DNA of 32,551 bases from the NCBI GenBank assembly GCA_024281075.1, contig JAMXLK010000105.1, positions 1 to 32,551 of the forward strand, read 5' to 3'. Source of the DNA: Vulcanimicrobiia bacterium. Lineage in GTDB: Bacteria; Vulcanimicrobiota; Vulcanimicrobiia; Vulcanimicrobiales; Vulcanimicrobiaceae. This document shows, one piece after another, positions 18,427 to 27,332 of the stretch. The notes below the pieces were generated by a model that was not told where the DNA came from, did no database searches, and worked only from the letters and a program-made list of their open reading frames with translations. How positions within the stretch are numbered: the stretch's first letter is position 1; the number at the start of each line of letters is the position of its first letter. The translations under genes and the position numbers were made by a program.

Positions 18427-19248
18427 ATGATGCAGGCGACGCTTCGCGAGACGCTCCGCTTTGAAGGAATCGGTCTCCATACGGGGGCGCGCGCCGCGGT
18501 AGAAGTGCGGCCGGCGCGCGCCGGCGAGGGCATCGTCTTCGCCGTCGGCGCGGCGCGTTTTCCGGCGACCGTCGATTACGTCGTCGATACCTCGCGCGCG
18601 ACCGTGCTGGGGTACGACGGAGCGACCGTTTCGACAACGGAGCACCTGCTGTCGGCACTCTTCGCCATGGGTGTCACCAATGCGGAAGTCGCGGTGGATG
18701 GCCCTGAAATACCGGTGCGGGACGGGAGTGCGGCGGAATTCGTCGCCGCGATCGCGCAATGCGGGCTCGAGCCGCAGTCCGCGCAGCGAGCCGTTTTGGA
18801 CCTGCAAACGGCGTGTTGGGTTCGTTCGGGCGACCGTATGATCGCGGCGTTTCCGTCGGCGGAGTTTCGCATCCGCTTCGTCGCCGACTTTCCGCCGCCG
18901 ATCGGCACGCAGTATTTTGACGGCGCGATCGACGCGCAGCAGTACCCCGGCGAAGTGTCGGCGGCGCGCACGTTTGCGTACCTGCACGAAGTCGAAGCGT
19001 TATGGGCGCGCGGGCTCGGCCGCGGCGGCAGTTTGGAGAACGCTTTGGTCTTTACGGCGGACGGACCCATGCAGCCCTTACGTTGGCCCGACGAAGCGGT
19101 CCGGCATAAAGTACTCGATCTCGTCGGCGATCTCGCGCTGGTTGGCGCGTGGCCGCACTGCGAGATCCTCGCGGTCAAATCCGGGCATCAACTCCACGCC
19201 GAGATGGCGCGCGCGTTGCGCGCTCAGCTGCGCGTGCCTTCCGTATAA
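18427..19248 (+). CDS. lpxC: UDP-3-O-acyl-N-acetylglucosamine deacetylase
   Basis: GIGLHTG, STTEHLLSALFAMGV, RHKVLDLVGDLAL zinc/active-site motifs. Confidence 0.97.
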   Translation: MMQATLRETLRFEGIGLHTGARAAVEVRPARAGEGIVFAVGAARFPATVDYVVDTSRATVLGYDGATVSTTEHLLSALFAMGVTNAEVAVDGPEIPVRDGSAAEFVAAIAQCGLEPQSAQRAVLDLQTACWVRSGDRMIAAFPSAEFRIRFVADFPPPIGTQYFDGAIDAQQYPGEVSAARTFAYLHEVEALWARGLGRGGSLENALVFTADGPMQPLRWPDEAVRHKVLDLVGDLALVGAWPHCEILAVKSGHQLHAEMARALRAQLRVPSV

Positions 19249-19257
19249 GGAGTAGAC

Positions 19258-19731
19258 GTGGCCGAACTAGACATCCGTATGATCTTCGAGCGTTTGCCGC
19301 ATCGCTACCCGATGCTGCTCGTCGACCGAATTACCGAGTTCGAACCGATGGTACGCGTGCGCGGATATAAGAATATCACGTATAACGAACAGATTTTTGC
19401 AGGGCACTTTCCCGGCAATCCGGTCTTGCCTGGAGTCTACATGATCGAGGCACTCGCCCAGATCGGCGGTGCGATGATTCTCGAGCCGGGCGAGTTCTCG
19501 AGAAAAACGCCGTATCTCGCCGGCATCGATAAGGCGAAGTTCCGCCGCCCCGTCATTCCGGGGGATCGGCTCGACATGGAGTGTACGATGCTACGGCACA
19601 AACGCAACATCGGCTGGGTGGGCTGCGAAGCCACCGTCGACGGCCAGTTCGCATGTTCGGCCGAGCTGATGTTTTCGATCGTGTCGGACCCTCGAATGTT
19701 CGCATCCGACGCAAAAGTGCTCCACGTTTAG
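19258..19731 (+). CDS. fabZ: 3-hydroxyacyl-[ACP] dehydratase FabZ
   Basis: LPHRYPMLLVDRI, AGHFPGNPVLPGVYMIEALAQIGG. Confidence 0.97.
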   Translation: MAELDIRMIFERLPHRYPMLLVDRITEFEPMVRVRGYKNITYNEQIFAGHFPGNPVLPGVYMIEALAQIGGAMILEPGEFSRKTPYLAGIDKAKFRRPVIPGDRLDMECTMLRHKRNIGWVGCEATVDGQFACSAELMFSIVSDPRMFASDAKVLHV

Positions 19732-19737
19732 CCGGCG

Positions 19738-20505
19738 ATGCTGCATCAGACCGCGATCGTTCACCCTGGCGCGGAGCTTGGTGAGAACGTCGAAATCGGC
19801 CCGTACTGCATCGTCGGCGAACACGTCTCGATCGGTGCGCGCACGGTTCTGCAGGCGCACGTGATCGTGAACGGCTGGACGACGATCGGGGAAGATTGCC
19901 TGCTCTACCCGTTTTCCACTGTTGGCGCCGCCTCGCAGGACCGCAAGTATGCGGGCGAGCGCGCCTACACGCGCGTTGGGGACCGAACCATTCTGCGCGA
20001 GTACGTCAGCATTCAACGCGCAACCGGACACGACGAACTCACGGCAGTCGGCGACGACTGTCTGTTGCTCGCGTACGTGCATATCGCGCATAACTGCATC
20101 CTCGGAAACGGCATCACCATGAGCAATCTCGCGCAGCTCGCCGGACACGTGCACGTCGGCGATTCCGTGACCATCGGCGGCCAGACCGGCGTCCATCAGT
20201 TCACGCGCATCGGCCGTCACGCGATGGTGGGCGGAATGAGCAAGTGCACCAAAGACGTGCCGCCGTTCTTCCTCGTCGAAGGGAATCCGTGCGAGCCGTA
20301 CGGGCTCAACAGCGTCGGGCTGCGCCGGGCGGGCTTCACCGTCGAGGAGCGTAACGAGATCAAGCGCTTCTATAAGCTGCTCTACAATCCGAAACTCAAC
20401 GTGACTCAGGCCACGGAAGCAATGAAAGAACAGGTTACGACCGATCCCGGACGCGAGGTCATCGCGTTCCTCGAGGCTCCCTCACAGCGCGGAGTCCTCA
20501 AGTAG
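19738..20505 (+). CDS. lpxA: UDP-N-acetylglucosamine acyltransferase
   Basis: Hexapeptide repeats, VHIAHNCILGNGITMSNLAQLAGHV, GGQTGVHQFTRIG, C-terminal helical domain ending RGVLK. Confidence 0.96.
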   Translation: MLHQTAIVHPGAELGENVEIGPYCIVGEHVSIGARTVLQAHVIVNGWTTIGEDCLLYPFSTVGAASQDRKYAGERAYTRVGDRTILREYVSIQRATGHDELTAVGDDCLLLAYVHIAHNCILGNGITMSNLAQLAGHVHVGDSVTIGGQTGVHQFTRIGRHAMVGGMSKCTKDVPPFFLVEGNPCEPYGLNSVGLRRAGFTVEERNEIKRFYKLLYNPKLNVTQATEAMKEQVTTDPGREVIAFLEAPSQRGVLK

Positions 20506-20523
20506 CGTCGCTGCGGCGACAAT

Positions 20524-21633
20524 ATGAGGTACTTTTTTTCAACGGGGGAGCCGTCCGCAGAAGCGGTGGCTATTTTGTTGGCGGAGCAAATTCGACAGCT
20601 CGATCCGGCGGCCGAGTTTGAAGGGATTGGCGGGCAAAAGATGCGCGAGGCGGGCTTCGTGCTGTGGCGCGACAATCGAGGCTGGGCGAGCATGGGGCCT
20701 TTGGCGGCGATTCCCAAAATACCGAAGCTGTTGAACGCGATGTTGAGGACGGCGTTTCATATACGAGCGACGAAGCCCGACTTAGTGGTGCTCGTGGACT
20801 TTGGTGTTTTCAATTTGAGGCTTGCGAATACGCTGCGGCGGCTCCATTATGCGGGGCCCATTTTGGACTTGTTTCCGCCGAGTACGTGGCTCGACAATGC
20901 GGAGAAGGCGCGCAATGTCAGCGAGGTGTCGGTGCCTGTGCCCGCGTTCCGGCACCAGTTCGATTTTTATCGCGGCTTGGGTTTACACGTCGAGTTTTTC
21001 GGTCATCCGCTTACCGGGCAGTATCGCATGCGTGCGTTGCGACCGCCGGCGCCCAGCGACGGCGGCGTCGTAGCGATGCTGCCGGGGAGCCGCAGCGGCG
21101 AGCTGCGCCGCCATCTGCCGGTGATGGCGGCAGCATATCAAACCTTACGAGCACGGCGGCCAAAGCTGCGCGGTGTGTTCGGCGCCGCCAACGATCGCGG
21201 CGAGCAGATGATTCGCGACGCGGTTGTTCGGGAGCAATTGCGCGACGTTACGATCGTGCGCGGCGTCGAGGCTGCCGTTGCAGAAGCCGACGGCGCCTGG
21301 GTAGCATCGGGCACGGCAACCCTGGAGTGCGCGCTGCTCGGAGTGCCCTGCATCGCCATTTACGTGATCCCGCCGATTCTCATTTGGTACGGCCGTCGCA
21401 TGATACGTCATCGTTACATCACGCCGCCGAATTTAGTGCTCGGGCGAGAGGTTATGCCGGAGTTGCTCCAAGAGCAGGCGACGCCCGAGGCGTTGGCCGA
21501 CGCGCTCGAGGCGGAAATGATTCAACCTGCGCGGCAGTACGAAGAGTTCGTGAAGATGCGTGAAGCGTTAGGGCCGCCCGACGCGCTGCAGCGATGTGCG
21601 AGCTATGCGGTCGCGCTCGCGCGCGCGTCGTGA
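20524..21633 (+). CDS. lpxB: Lipid-A-disaccharide synthase-like protein (GT19, divergent motifs)
   Basis: STGEPSAEAVA...GIGGQKM...FFGHPLTGQYRM...LPGSRSGELRRHLPVM...ASGTATLECALLGVPCIAIYVIPP; position after lpxA. Confidence 0.8.
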   Translation: MRYFFSTGEPSAEAVAILLAEQIRQLDPAAEFEGIGGQKMREAGFVLWRDNRGWASMGPLAAIPKIPKLLNAMLRTAFHIRATKPDLVVLVDFGVFNLRLANTLRRLHYAGPILDLFPPSTWLDNAEKARNVSEVSVPVPAFRHQFDFYRGLGLHVEFFGHPLTGQYRMRALRPPAPSDGGVVAMLPGSRSGELRRHLPVMAAAYQTLRARRPKLRGVFGAANDRGEQMIRDAVVREQLRDVTIVRGVEAAVAEADGAWVASGTATLECALLGVPCIAIYVIPPILIWYGRRMIRHRYITPPNLVLGREVMPELLQEQATPEALADALEAEMIQPARQYEEFVKMREALGPPDALQRCASYAVALARAS

Positions 21634-22373
21634 TCCGGATCTATCACACTTCGGACTTACACGATCGTCGCGGCATCGCGCAGCCTTTACGGGAATTGCG
21701 CGCCCAAAATCCGGGCCTGCTCTTTGACTGCGGAGATGCGCTGCGCGGCAGTCAGAGCGCATACTATCGTAACGAACCGATCGTCGCGGAGATGGACCGT
21801 GCGGGGTACGACGCGCAAGCGATCGGAAATCGTGAATTTCATTACATCTTCGCTCTCTTGCGCGCGCGCGCCGCGCGCATGCAGCACCCGCTGGTTTGCA
21901 CGAACCTGCGCGACGTGAAAGCGCGTCCGTTGCCGTTCGTACCGGCACTTCGGCTGGAACGGCGCGGGAACGGCGGCGCCGCCGTGCGCCTTCACGTGCT
22001 CGGACTCTTGATCATGCAGTATCCGGTGGGCAGCCCGTGGGAGCGGATTTTCGGCTGGCGCTTTTTGGATCCATGGGCGGCCGTCGAGCCGTACGCGCGC
22101 GACGTGCCGGACGGCGAACTGCTCGTCGTACTCTCGCATATCGGTCTCACGCTCGACCGGCGGCTCGCGGCGCGCGTACCGCGCATCGATTTAATTCTCG
22201 GCGGCCACAGCCACGATACGTTGGAGGAGCCGGAGTACGTCGGCAACGTTCCCATCGTTCATGCGGGGCCGTACGGACGGTTCGTCTCTCGCAGCGAGTT
22301 GGAGTACGAGCCGGCCCGCCGTCGATTTGCGCTGCGAAACTTCGCGCTCGTGCCGCTGCTGCCGGCGCCGTGA
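21630..22373 (+). CDS. Calcineurin-like metallophosphoesterase (5'-nucleotidase/UshA-type)
   Basis: IYHTSDLHD, FDCGDALRGS, AIGNREFHY, VVLSHIGLTLDRRLA, ILGGHSHDTLEEP. Start GTG 21630 overlaps the upstream TGA. Confidence 0.8.
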   Translation: MIRIYHTSDLHDRRGIAQPLRELRAQNPGLLFDCGDALRGSQSAYYRNEPIVAEMDRAGYDAQAIGNREFHYIFALLRARAARMQHPLVCTNLRDVKARPLPFVPALRLERRGNGGAAVRLHVLGLLIMQYPVGSPWERIFGWRFLDPWAAVEPYARDVPDGELLVVLSHIGLTLDRRLAARVPRIDLILGGHSHDTLEEPEYVGNVPIVHAGPYGRFVSRSELEYEPARRRFALRNFALVPLLPAP

Positions 22374-23527
22374 GAGTCCTCTTCGTCACGAACGGCCACG
22401 GCGAGGCCGCCATCGCCGACCGAATTGCGCTGGAGCTGCGCGCGTTGCGGCCCGACGCCGTGCCGGACCATCTTGCGCTTGTCGGCGATCGGCCAGTTGA
22501 GGTGATGCGCGACGTCGGGCCGCGGCAAGCGATGCCGAGCGGCGGGCTTATCGCGATGGGCAATGCTCGCAACCTCGTTAGGGATCTTCGCGCCGGCCTC
22601 TTGGCGCTGACGCGAAGACAAGTGAAGTTTCTGCGCGGCGTGCGCGGCGACTACGATGTCGTCGTCGCCGTCGGGGACGCCTATGCCTTGATTATCGCGT
22701 CTTTTGCGAAAGCGCCGACGGTCTTCGTCGGCAGCGCGAAGAGCGTGGACGTCGCGCCGTACGGCCCATTTGAAGCGCGCGTGCTCGCCCGCGCAGCGGC
22801 CCGTTTCGTGCGGGACGATGCGACCGCTGCTGCCTTGCGGCGACGAGGCGTTGAAGCCGACGTCGCAAACGCGATCGTCGATCTGTTCGCCTCGCCGCGA
22901 TCGTCAACCGTCGAGCCTGCGGTCGCAGGATTCGCACCATGTTTGGCGCTCTTTCCGGGCAGCCGCGAGAGTGCGTACGACGACGCGCTATTTTTGTTGC
23001 GTATCGTTGGCGCGCTTTCCGTCTGCCGCTCGAAGTTAGGGGCGGTGCTCTCGATCGCACCGGGACTCGACGCCGCGCGCTTCGCCGAACAGGCGCGCGC
23101 CGACGGATGGGACGAGCAGCACTCGCCGGACGAGAGTATTCCGTTTGTCTTGCTTCGCGATGGCCGAGTGCTGGTGCGGGGATGGCGCGGTCCGATCGGG
23201 CCGCCGCTCCAGTACGCCGCTCTCGTTCTCGGTCAGGCGGGGACTGCCAATGAAGCCGCCGCCGCAGCCGGCGTTCCGGTCGTCGCGTTCGCGCGGGAAC
23301 GCGATCGAAAATCCCGCTGGTATCGCGAGCGGCAACGCGGATTGCTCGACGGCGCGCTCGCCGTCGTCAGCGGAAGCTTCGATCGCGCGGTGGCCGAGGT
23401 CGCGGCAATTCTCGACGATCCGCAGCGGCGGCGTCGTATGGGCGAGATCGGTCGCGCGCGGATGGGCGCGCCCGGAGGAGCTCGACGTATTGCCGAACGC
23501 ATCGTTGCGCTGGCTGCGGCGGCATGA
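22370..23527 (+). CDS. Lipid-A-disaccharide synthase-related protein (second LpxB-like; start GTG 22370)
   Basis: RVLFVTNGHGEAAIADRIALELR, LALFPGSRESAYDDALFLLRIV, LGQAGTANEAAAAAGVPVVAFA; track ORF 21896 is over-extended. Confidence 0.75.
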   Translation: MRVLFVTNGHGEAAIADRIALELRALRPDAVPDHLALVGDRPVEVMRDVGPRQAMPSGGLIAMGNARNLVRDLRAGLLALTRRQVKFLRGVRGDYDVVVAVGDAYALIIASFAKAPTVFVGSAKSVDVAPYGPFEARVLARAAARFVRDDATAAALRRRGVEADVANAIVDLFASPRSSTVEPAVAGFAPCLALFPGSRESAYDDALFLLRIVGALSVCRSKLGAVLSIAPGLDAARFAEQARADGWDEQHSPDESIPFVLLRDGRVLVRGWRGPIGPPLQYAALVLGQAGTANEAAAAAGVPVVAFARERDRKSRWYRERQRGLLDGALAVVSGSFDRAVAEVAAILDDPQRRRRMGEIGRARMGAPGGARRIAERIVALAAAA

Positions 23528-24732
23528 TGCGCCGCGCGATGCCCTATGCGCTCGGATTGATTTTTGCGATGATACCGCTCTTTCCGAGCTTCATCGCGTT
23601 CGCCGACGTTCGATTTCCCGGCGTGTCGCTGGTGCCGCGCGACGTGACCCTTGCCGTGCTCGCTCTCTGCGTGCTGCTCGCGGTGTACGCGATCGTCTCG
23701 CTGGCGCGCTATCCGCGCGCCGCATCGCAGCCGTTGCTGGTGCCCCTGCTCAGCGTCTTTGCTGCCGGAGTCGTAGCCGGCGCCGTTGGGTTCAATCCGG
23801 CAGGCGGAGTGATCTTCACCGGAATCGGCGGACTTTCGATCATCTGGCACTGTTCGGTCATGCGGTTCTACGGCGATCGCAACGCGGCGCGCGCGATCGC
23901 GATTGCCGTGCTCGTACCGGGCGTCATTGCGTCGCTTGCGGCAATCATCATGGTCGCCACCCGAACTCCCGCATCGCAATACGCGATTGCGCACGGCCGC
24001 GCGACCGGGACGTTCATTCTCCCCGGTGAGCTCGCAGGATACCTCATCGTGCTGCTGCCGCTCGCCTATGCATACGCGCGTGTGTTGCAGGACGCCGCGA
24101 TGCGCTTCGTCGCGTGGATTACGCTCGCGGCCGGCGCCGTGGCCTTGGCGCTGACGTTTTCGCGCGCGGGATGGATGGGCTTCGCGGCGGCAGTCGCGTT
24201 CTTGATCGCGATACGGACGAAGCGTGCCGGAGCCGCCGCCCTGGTCGTAATTGCCGGTATGCTCGCGGTGCTGCTGCTCTTTAACGCGCATCACGATCCG
24301 AGCGAAGATTACACGCGGCTTTCCATTTGGCGCACGGCGATACAAATCGTCGATCGCTTTACGCTCACGGGCGTCGGGCCATTCAACTTTTCGCGTCTGT
24401 ACGCGGCGCTGCGGGCGCCGGACGGCGATCCGACGGCCTTCCACGCACACAATCTGTATCTCACCTTCTTTGCCGAGTTCGGTATCCTGGGCTTGCTGAC
24501 GGTGGCATGGACCATGTGGCGTTTCGGTGCCGAGCTGCGGCGGCGCTTGCGCGGCGCGCGCGCCCCCGATGCGTTTCTCTCGCTGAGCGTCACGGCGGGA
24601 CTGGTCGGCGTTGCCGTGCAAGGCCTCATCGATACCGTGAGCTTGGTGATTTTCGGGTTGTGGATGCCGATCATGGCGCTTGCGCTCGCTTCGGCGCGTG
24701 GCGGCGATTCCGAACTTGGTTCCCACGTATAA
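23524..24732 (+). CDS. O-antigen ligase/polymerase-like multi-spanning membrane protein
   Basis: Many hydrophobic segments; ALTFSRAGWMG; RLSIWRTAIQIVDRFTLTGVGPFNF...HAHNLYLTFFAEFGILGL (Wzy/WaaL-type). Confidence 0.8.
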   Translation: MMRRAMPYALGLIFAMIPLFPSFIAFADVRFPGVSLVPRDVTLAVLALCVLLAVYAIVSLARYPRAASQPLLVPLLSVFAAGVVAGAVGFNPAGGVIFTGIGGLSIIWHCSVMRFYGDRNAARAIAIAVLVPGVIASLAAIIMVATRTPASQYAIAHGRATGTFILPGELAGYLIVLLPLAYAYARVLQDAAMRFVAWITLAAGAVALALTFSRAGWMGFAAAVAFLIAIRTKRAGAAALVVIAGMLAVLLLFNAHHDPSEDYTRLSIWRTAIQIVDRFTLTGVGPFNFSRLYAALRAPDGDPTAFHAHNLYLTFFAEFGILGLLTVAWTMWRFGAELRRRLRGARAPDAFLSLSVTAGLVGVAVQGLIDTVSLVIFGLWMPIMALALASARGGDSELGSHV

Positions 24733-25283
24733 TGCGGTGCCGGGCTGCAATCATGGCCGTCTTGCTGGCCGGAGCTACCGGCTGCAACCCGCAGCAACCC
24801 AAGGCAACCCCCTCCCCGTCAGCCCCTGCGCCCCAGCCACGCGGTAGCGCCTCGCCGCTGGTGCTCAAAATTACGGGCCACGGGACGGCAAATCGCCCCG
24901 TGCACCTCATTCAGCAAGTCCACAACCGCGTCGATTACGATCTGCTTGCAAGCTCGTACGAGAGCAAGGGGCCCCAGGGTGCTGCGCGTGCAGTCTTTCA
25001 AGAGGCGCGCGTGACGTTTCGCGACAAGCAGGGTGGCAGGATCGCTGCGACCGCACCGCAAGCCGTCGTGGATCAGTCAGCGAACACGGTAACGTTGATG
25101 AACGGCGTTCACGCTCGTACGTCATCGGGAATGACGTTAGAGTGTACGCAGCTAGTCTACGACCGCGCCACCGGAATGCTGCACGGCACCGGTAACGTCG
25201 TCGTCACCGACCCGAAGGGTTTTCGAGCGACCGGCTCGAGCTTCGATTCGGACATTTCACTCACACACATGCGGATGCGATGA
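24732..25283 (+). CDS. LptC-like LPS export lipoprotein (start ATG 24732)
   Basis: Lipobox-like [19 protein letters not shown]...[67 protein letters not shown], LptC/OstA-type repeat; immediately upstream of lptB. Confidence 0.75.
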   Translation: MRCRAAIMAVLLAGATGCNPQQPKATPSPSAPAPQPRGSASPLVLKITGHGTANRPVHLIQQVHNRVDYDLLASSYESKGPQGAARAVFQEARVTFRDKQGGRIAATAPQAVVDQSANTVTLMNGVHARTSSGMTLECTQLVYDRATGMLHGTGNVVVTDPKGFRATGSSFDSDISLTHMRMR

Positions 25284-26023
25284 ACTCAACCTCAGCGATC
25301 AAATTACGCGGGCTCGTGAAGCGCTACGGCGAGCGAACCGTCGTCAACGGGGTGACGGCGGAGGTCGGCACCGGCGAAATCGTCGGGCTATTGGGCCCGA
25401 ACGGAGCGGGGAAGACGACGACCTTCTACATGGTCGTCGGGCTGGTGAAGCCCGACGGCGGTACGGTATTGCTCGAAGGCGGCGAGCGCGAGATCAATCT
25501 CACCTCGGCCCCGATGTATGCGCGCGCCCGCAACGGAATCGGCTATCTCGCGCAAGAGAACTCCATCTTTCGCAAGCTCTCCGTCGGCGACAATATCCGT
25601 CTGATCTGGGAACAGAACGGCATCGCACACGACGAGCGCGAGCGACGTCTTCCGGCGCTTCTCGAGGAGTTCGGCTTGCGCGCGTTCGTCGACGCGCGTG
25701 GTGACAGCCTCTCCGGCGGCGAACGCCGGCGGGTCGAGATCGCGCGCGCGCTCGCGATCGAGCCGCAGTTTCTACTGCTCGACGAACCGTTCACCGGAAT
25801 CGATCCGATCGCCGTTGCCGACATTCAAGCCATGATTCGGCAGCTGCGGGATCGCGGGCTCGGCATCTTGATCACCGATCACCAAGTGCGTGAAACGCTT
25901 GCGATCGTCGACCGCGCGTACATTCTCAATAACGGCCGCATCGAAGTATCCGGCAATGCGCAAGAGGTGCTCGACTCGCCGATCGCACGACAATTCTATC
26001 TCGGCGAAGGCTTCCGCTTATAG
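25280..26023 (+). CDS. lptB: LPS export ABC transporter ATP-binding protein LptB
   Basis: [75 protein letters not shown]. Confidence 0.95.
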   Translation: MNSTSAIKLRGLVKRYGERTVVNGVTAEVGTGEIVGLLGPNGAGKTTTFYMVVGLVKPDGGTVLLEGGEREINLTSAPMYARARNGIGYLAQENSIFRKLSVGDNIRLIWEQNGIAHDERERRLPALLEEFGLRAFVDARGDSLSGGERRRVEIARALAIEPQFLLLDEPFTGIDPIAVADIQAMIRQLRDRGLGILITDHQVRETLAIVDRAYILNNGRIEVSGNAQEVLDSPIARQFYLGEGFRL

Positions 26024-26044
26024 GGACGTTGCCGGTTCTGCTGA

Positions 26045-26206
26045 GCGTCGACCCGACACGCATGCTGCGTCGGGTCGCTCGTCGCTCCACATCCTTGTTC
26101 CGCTCCTGCTACACCGCGCTCGCGCCGCCTGCTAGGGAGAATTTTGACATCCTGTCAACGGCGCTCGCGTCGGAGTCCCCGCGCAGCGTGCGTGTCAGGT
26201 CTCCGC
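26045..26206. repeat. REPIN-like inverted pair of related palindromes
   Basis: GACCCGACACGCATGCTGCGTCGGGTC (26050-26076) versus reverse complement of 26175-26201 (GACCTGACACGCACGCTGCGCGGGGAC): 22/27 identical; GAGCG also shared in the outer flank. First copy folds as an 8-9 bp hairpin. Confidence 0.55.
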
Positions 26207-26228
26207 TCCTCCGAATCAGCACTAGAAA

Positions 26229-27332
26229 ATGAAATTCACCATACTCGATCGGTATATGCTCAGCGAGCTGGCGGGCCCGTTCGTGTTCGGATTGGCGGCG
26301 TTCATGCTGATCTTCGCGGCGACGGAGCTCATCAATATCGCGCGGCTCGTCAGTGCGGAACATGCGCCGGTTTGGGCGGCGTTCATGGTATTTGCCTGGT
26401 CGCTGCCCGGCTATGTGGTGCTCGTCATTCCGATGGCGCTGCTGCTCGGAACGTTGCTCGCCGTGCAACGGCTTTCCGGCGAGAGCGAGATTACCGCGAT
26501 GAAGTGCTCGGGCATTACGTTCACGCGTATCGTGGCTCCGCTGCTCGCGGTCGGCATCGTCATGTCGTTCGTCACGTATTTCATTCAAGAAAAGGTCGTC
26601 CCGTACGCCAACGATCAGCTGACGGAGATCGAAAACGGCGTCATCAATCACGTGAGCGCCTTCAATCGCGACCTGACCGTCTCGGCGCCGCTTCCGGGCG
26701 GCGGGCGCCAGGTCACCATCGCGACGGCCTACGAGCCGCACTCGCGCGCGCTGCTGCACGTCACGCTGATTCAATACGACAATCACAACGTTCCGCGGCA
26801 GATCGTGTTTGCCGATCGGGCGGAATTCACCGCCGACAAGTGGACGCTGCAAAACGCGAGCGTCTATCGTTTCAATCCGGACGGGACGACGCTTGCGGAG
26901 CCGAGCGTTCCGCAGCAGGAGGTCGAAATCGGCGAGAAGCCAACCGATTTGATGAAACGCATGAGCAACGACGATCCCGAGAACATGAGCCGGGCCGAAA
27001 TCGCCGAGATCGTGCGCACGGGGCAGCTAACGGAGGCGGAGTACCGTAAGTACGTCGCGACGTATCAAGAAAAGCTCGCGCGGCCGTTCGCGTGCTTCGT
27101 CTTCATTTTGATCGCGATTCCCTTCGGATTGCGCGCCATTCGAACCAGCGGCAGCACGAGCCTCGGCTTCGGCCTATCGCTCGCAATCGTTTTCGTCTAC
27201 TACGTCGTCATGACTATCTGTTCGTTTGGCGCCCAAGCGCTGATTCAATTTGCCCCATTGTGGGCGTGGGCGCCGAACATTCTCTTCACCGTTATCGGGT
27301 TGATCCGATTGCGTCGGGCGGCGCTGGTTTGA
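26229..27332 (+). CDS. LptF/LptG-family LPS export permease (YjgP/YjgQ)
   Basis: MKFTILDRYMLSELAGPFVFGLAAFMLIF, LVIPMALLLGTLLAVQRLSGESEITAMKCSGI, C-terminal PFACFVFILIAIPFGLR. Confidence 0.92.
   Translation: MKFTILDRYMLSELAGPFVFGLAAFMLIFAATELINIARLVSAEHAPVWAAFMVFAWSLPGYVVLVIPMALLLGTLLAVQRLSGESEITAMKCSGITFTRIVAPLLAVGIVMSFVTYFIQEKVVPYANDQLTEIENGVINHVSAFNRDLTVSAPLPGGGRQVTIATAYEPHSRALLHVTLIQYDNHNVPRQIVFADRAEFTADKWTLQNASVYRFNPDGTTLAEPSVPQQEVEIGEKPTDLMKRMSNDDPENMSRAEIAEIVRTGQLTEAEYRKYVATYQEKLARPFACFVFILIAIPFGLRAIRTSGSTSLGFGLSLAIVFVYYVVMTICSFGAQALIQFAPLWAWAPNILFTVIGLIRLRRAALV

Noticed and set aside
23233-24750. 505-aa minus-strand ORF
   Set aside because: Lies antisense to the well-supported second LpxB-like and O-antigen-ligase-like genes; composition (Arg/His/Glu rich, low complexity) is typical of a high-GC shadow frame.
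26049-26077. Hairpin after lptB as an intrinsic terminator
   Set aside because: Strong stem but no T tract follows; a related inverted copy downstream suggests a repeat element instead.
26144-26149. TTGACA as a sigma-70 -35 box for lptF
   Set aside because: No convincing -10 hexamer about 17 bp downstream; better described as half of a palindrome.
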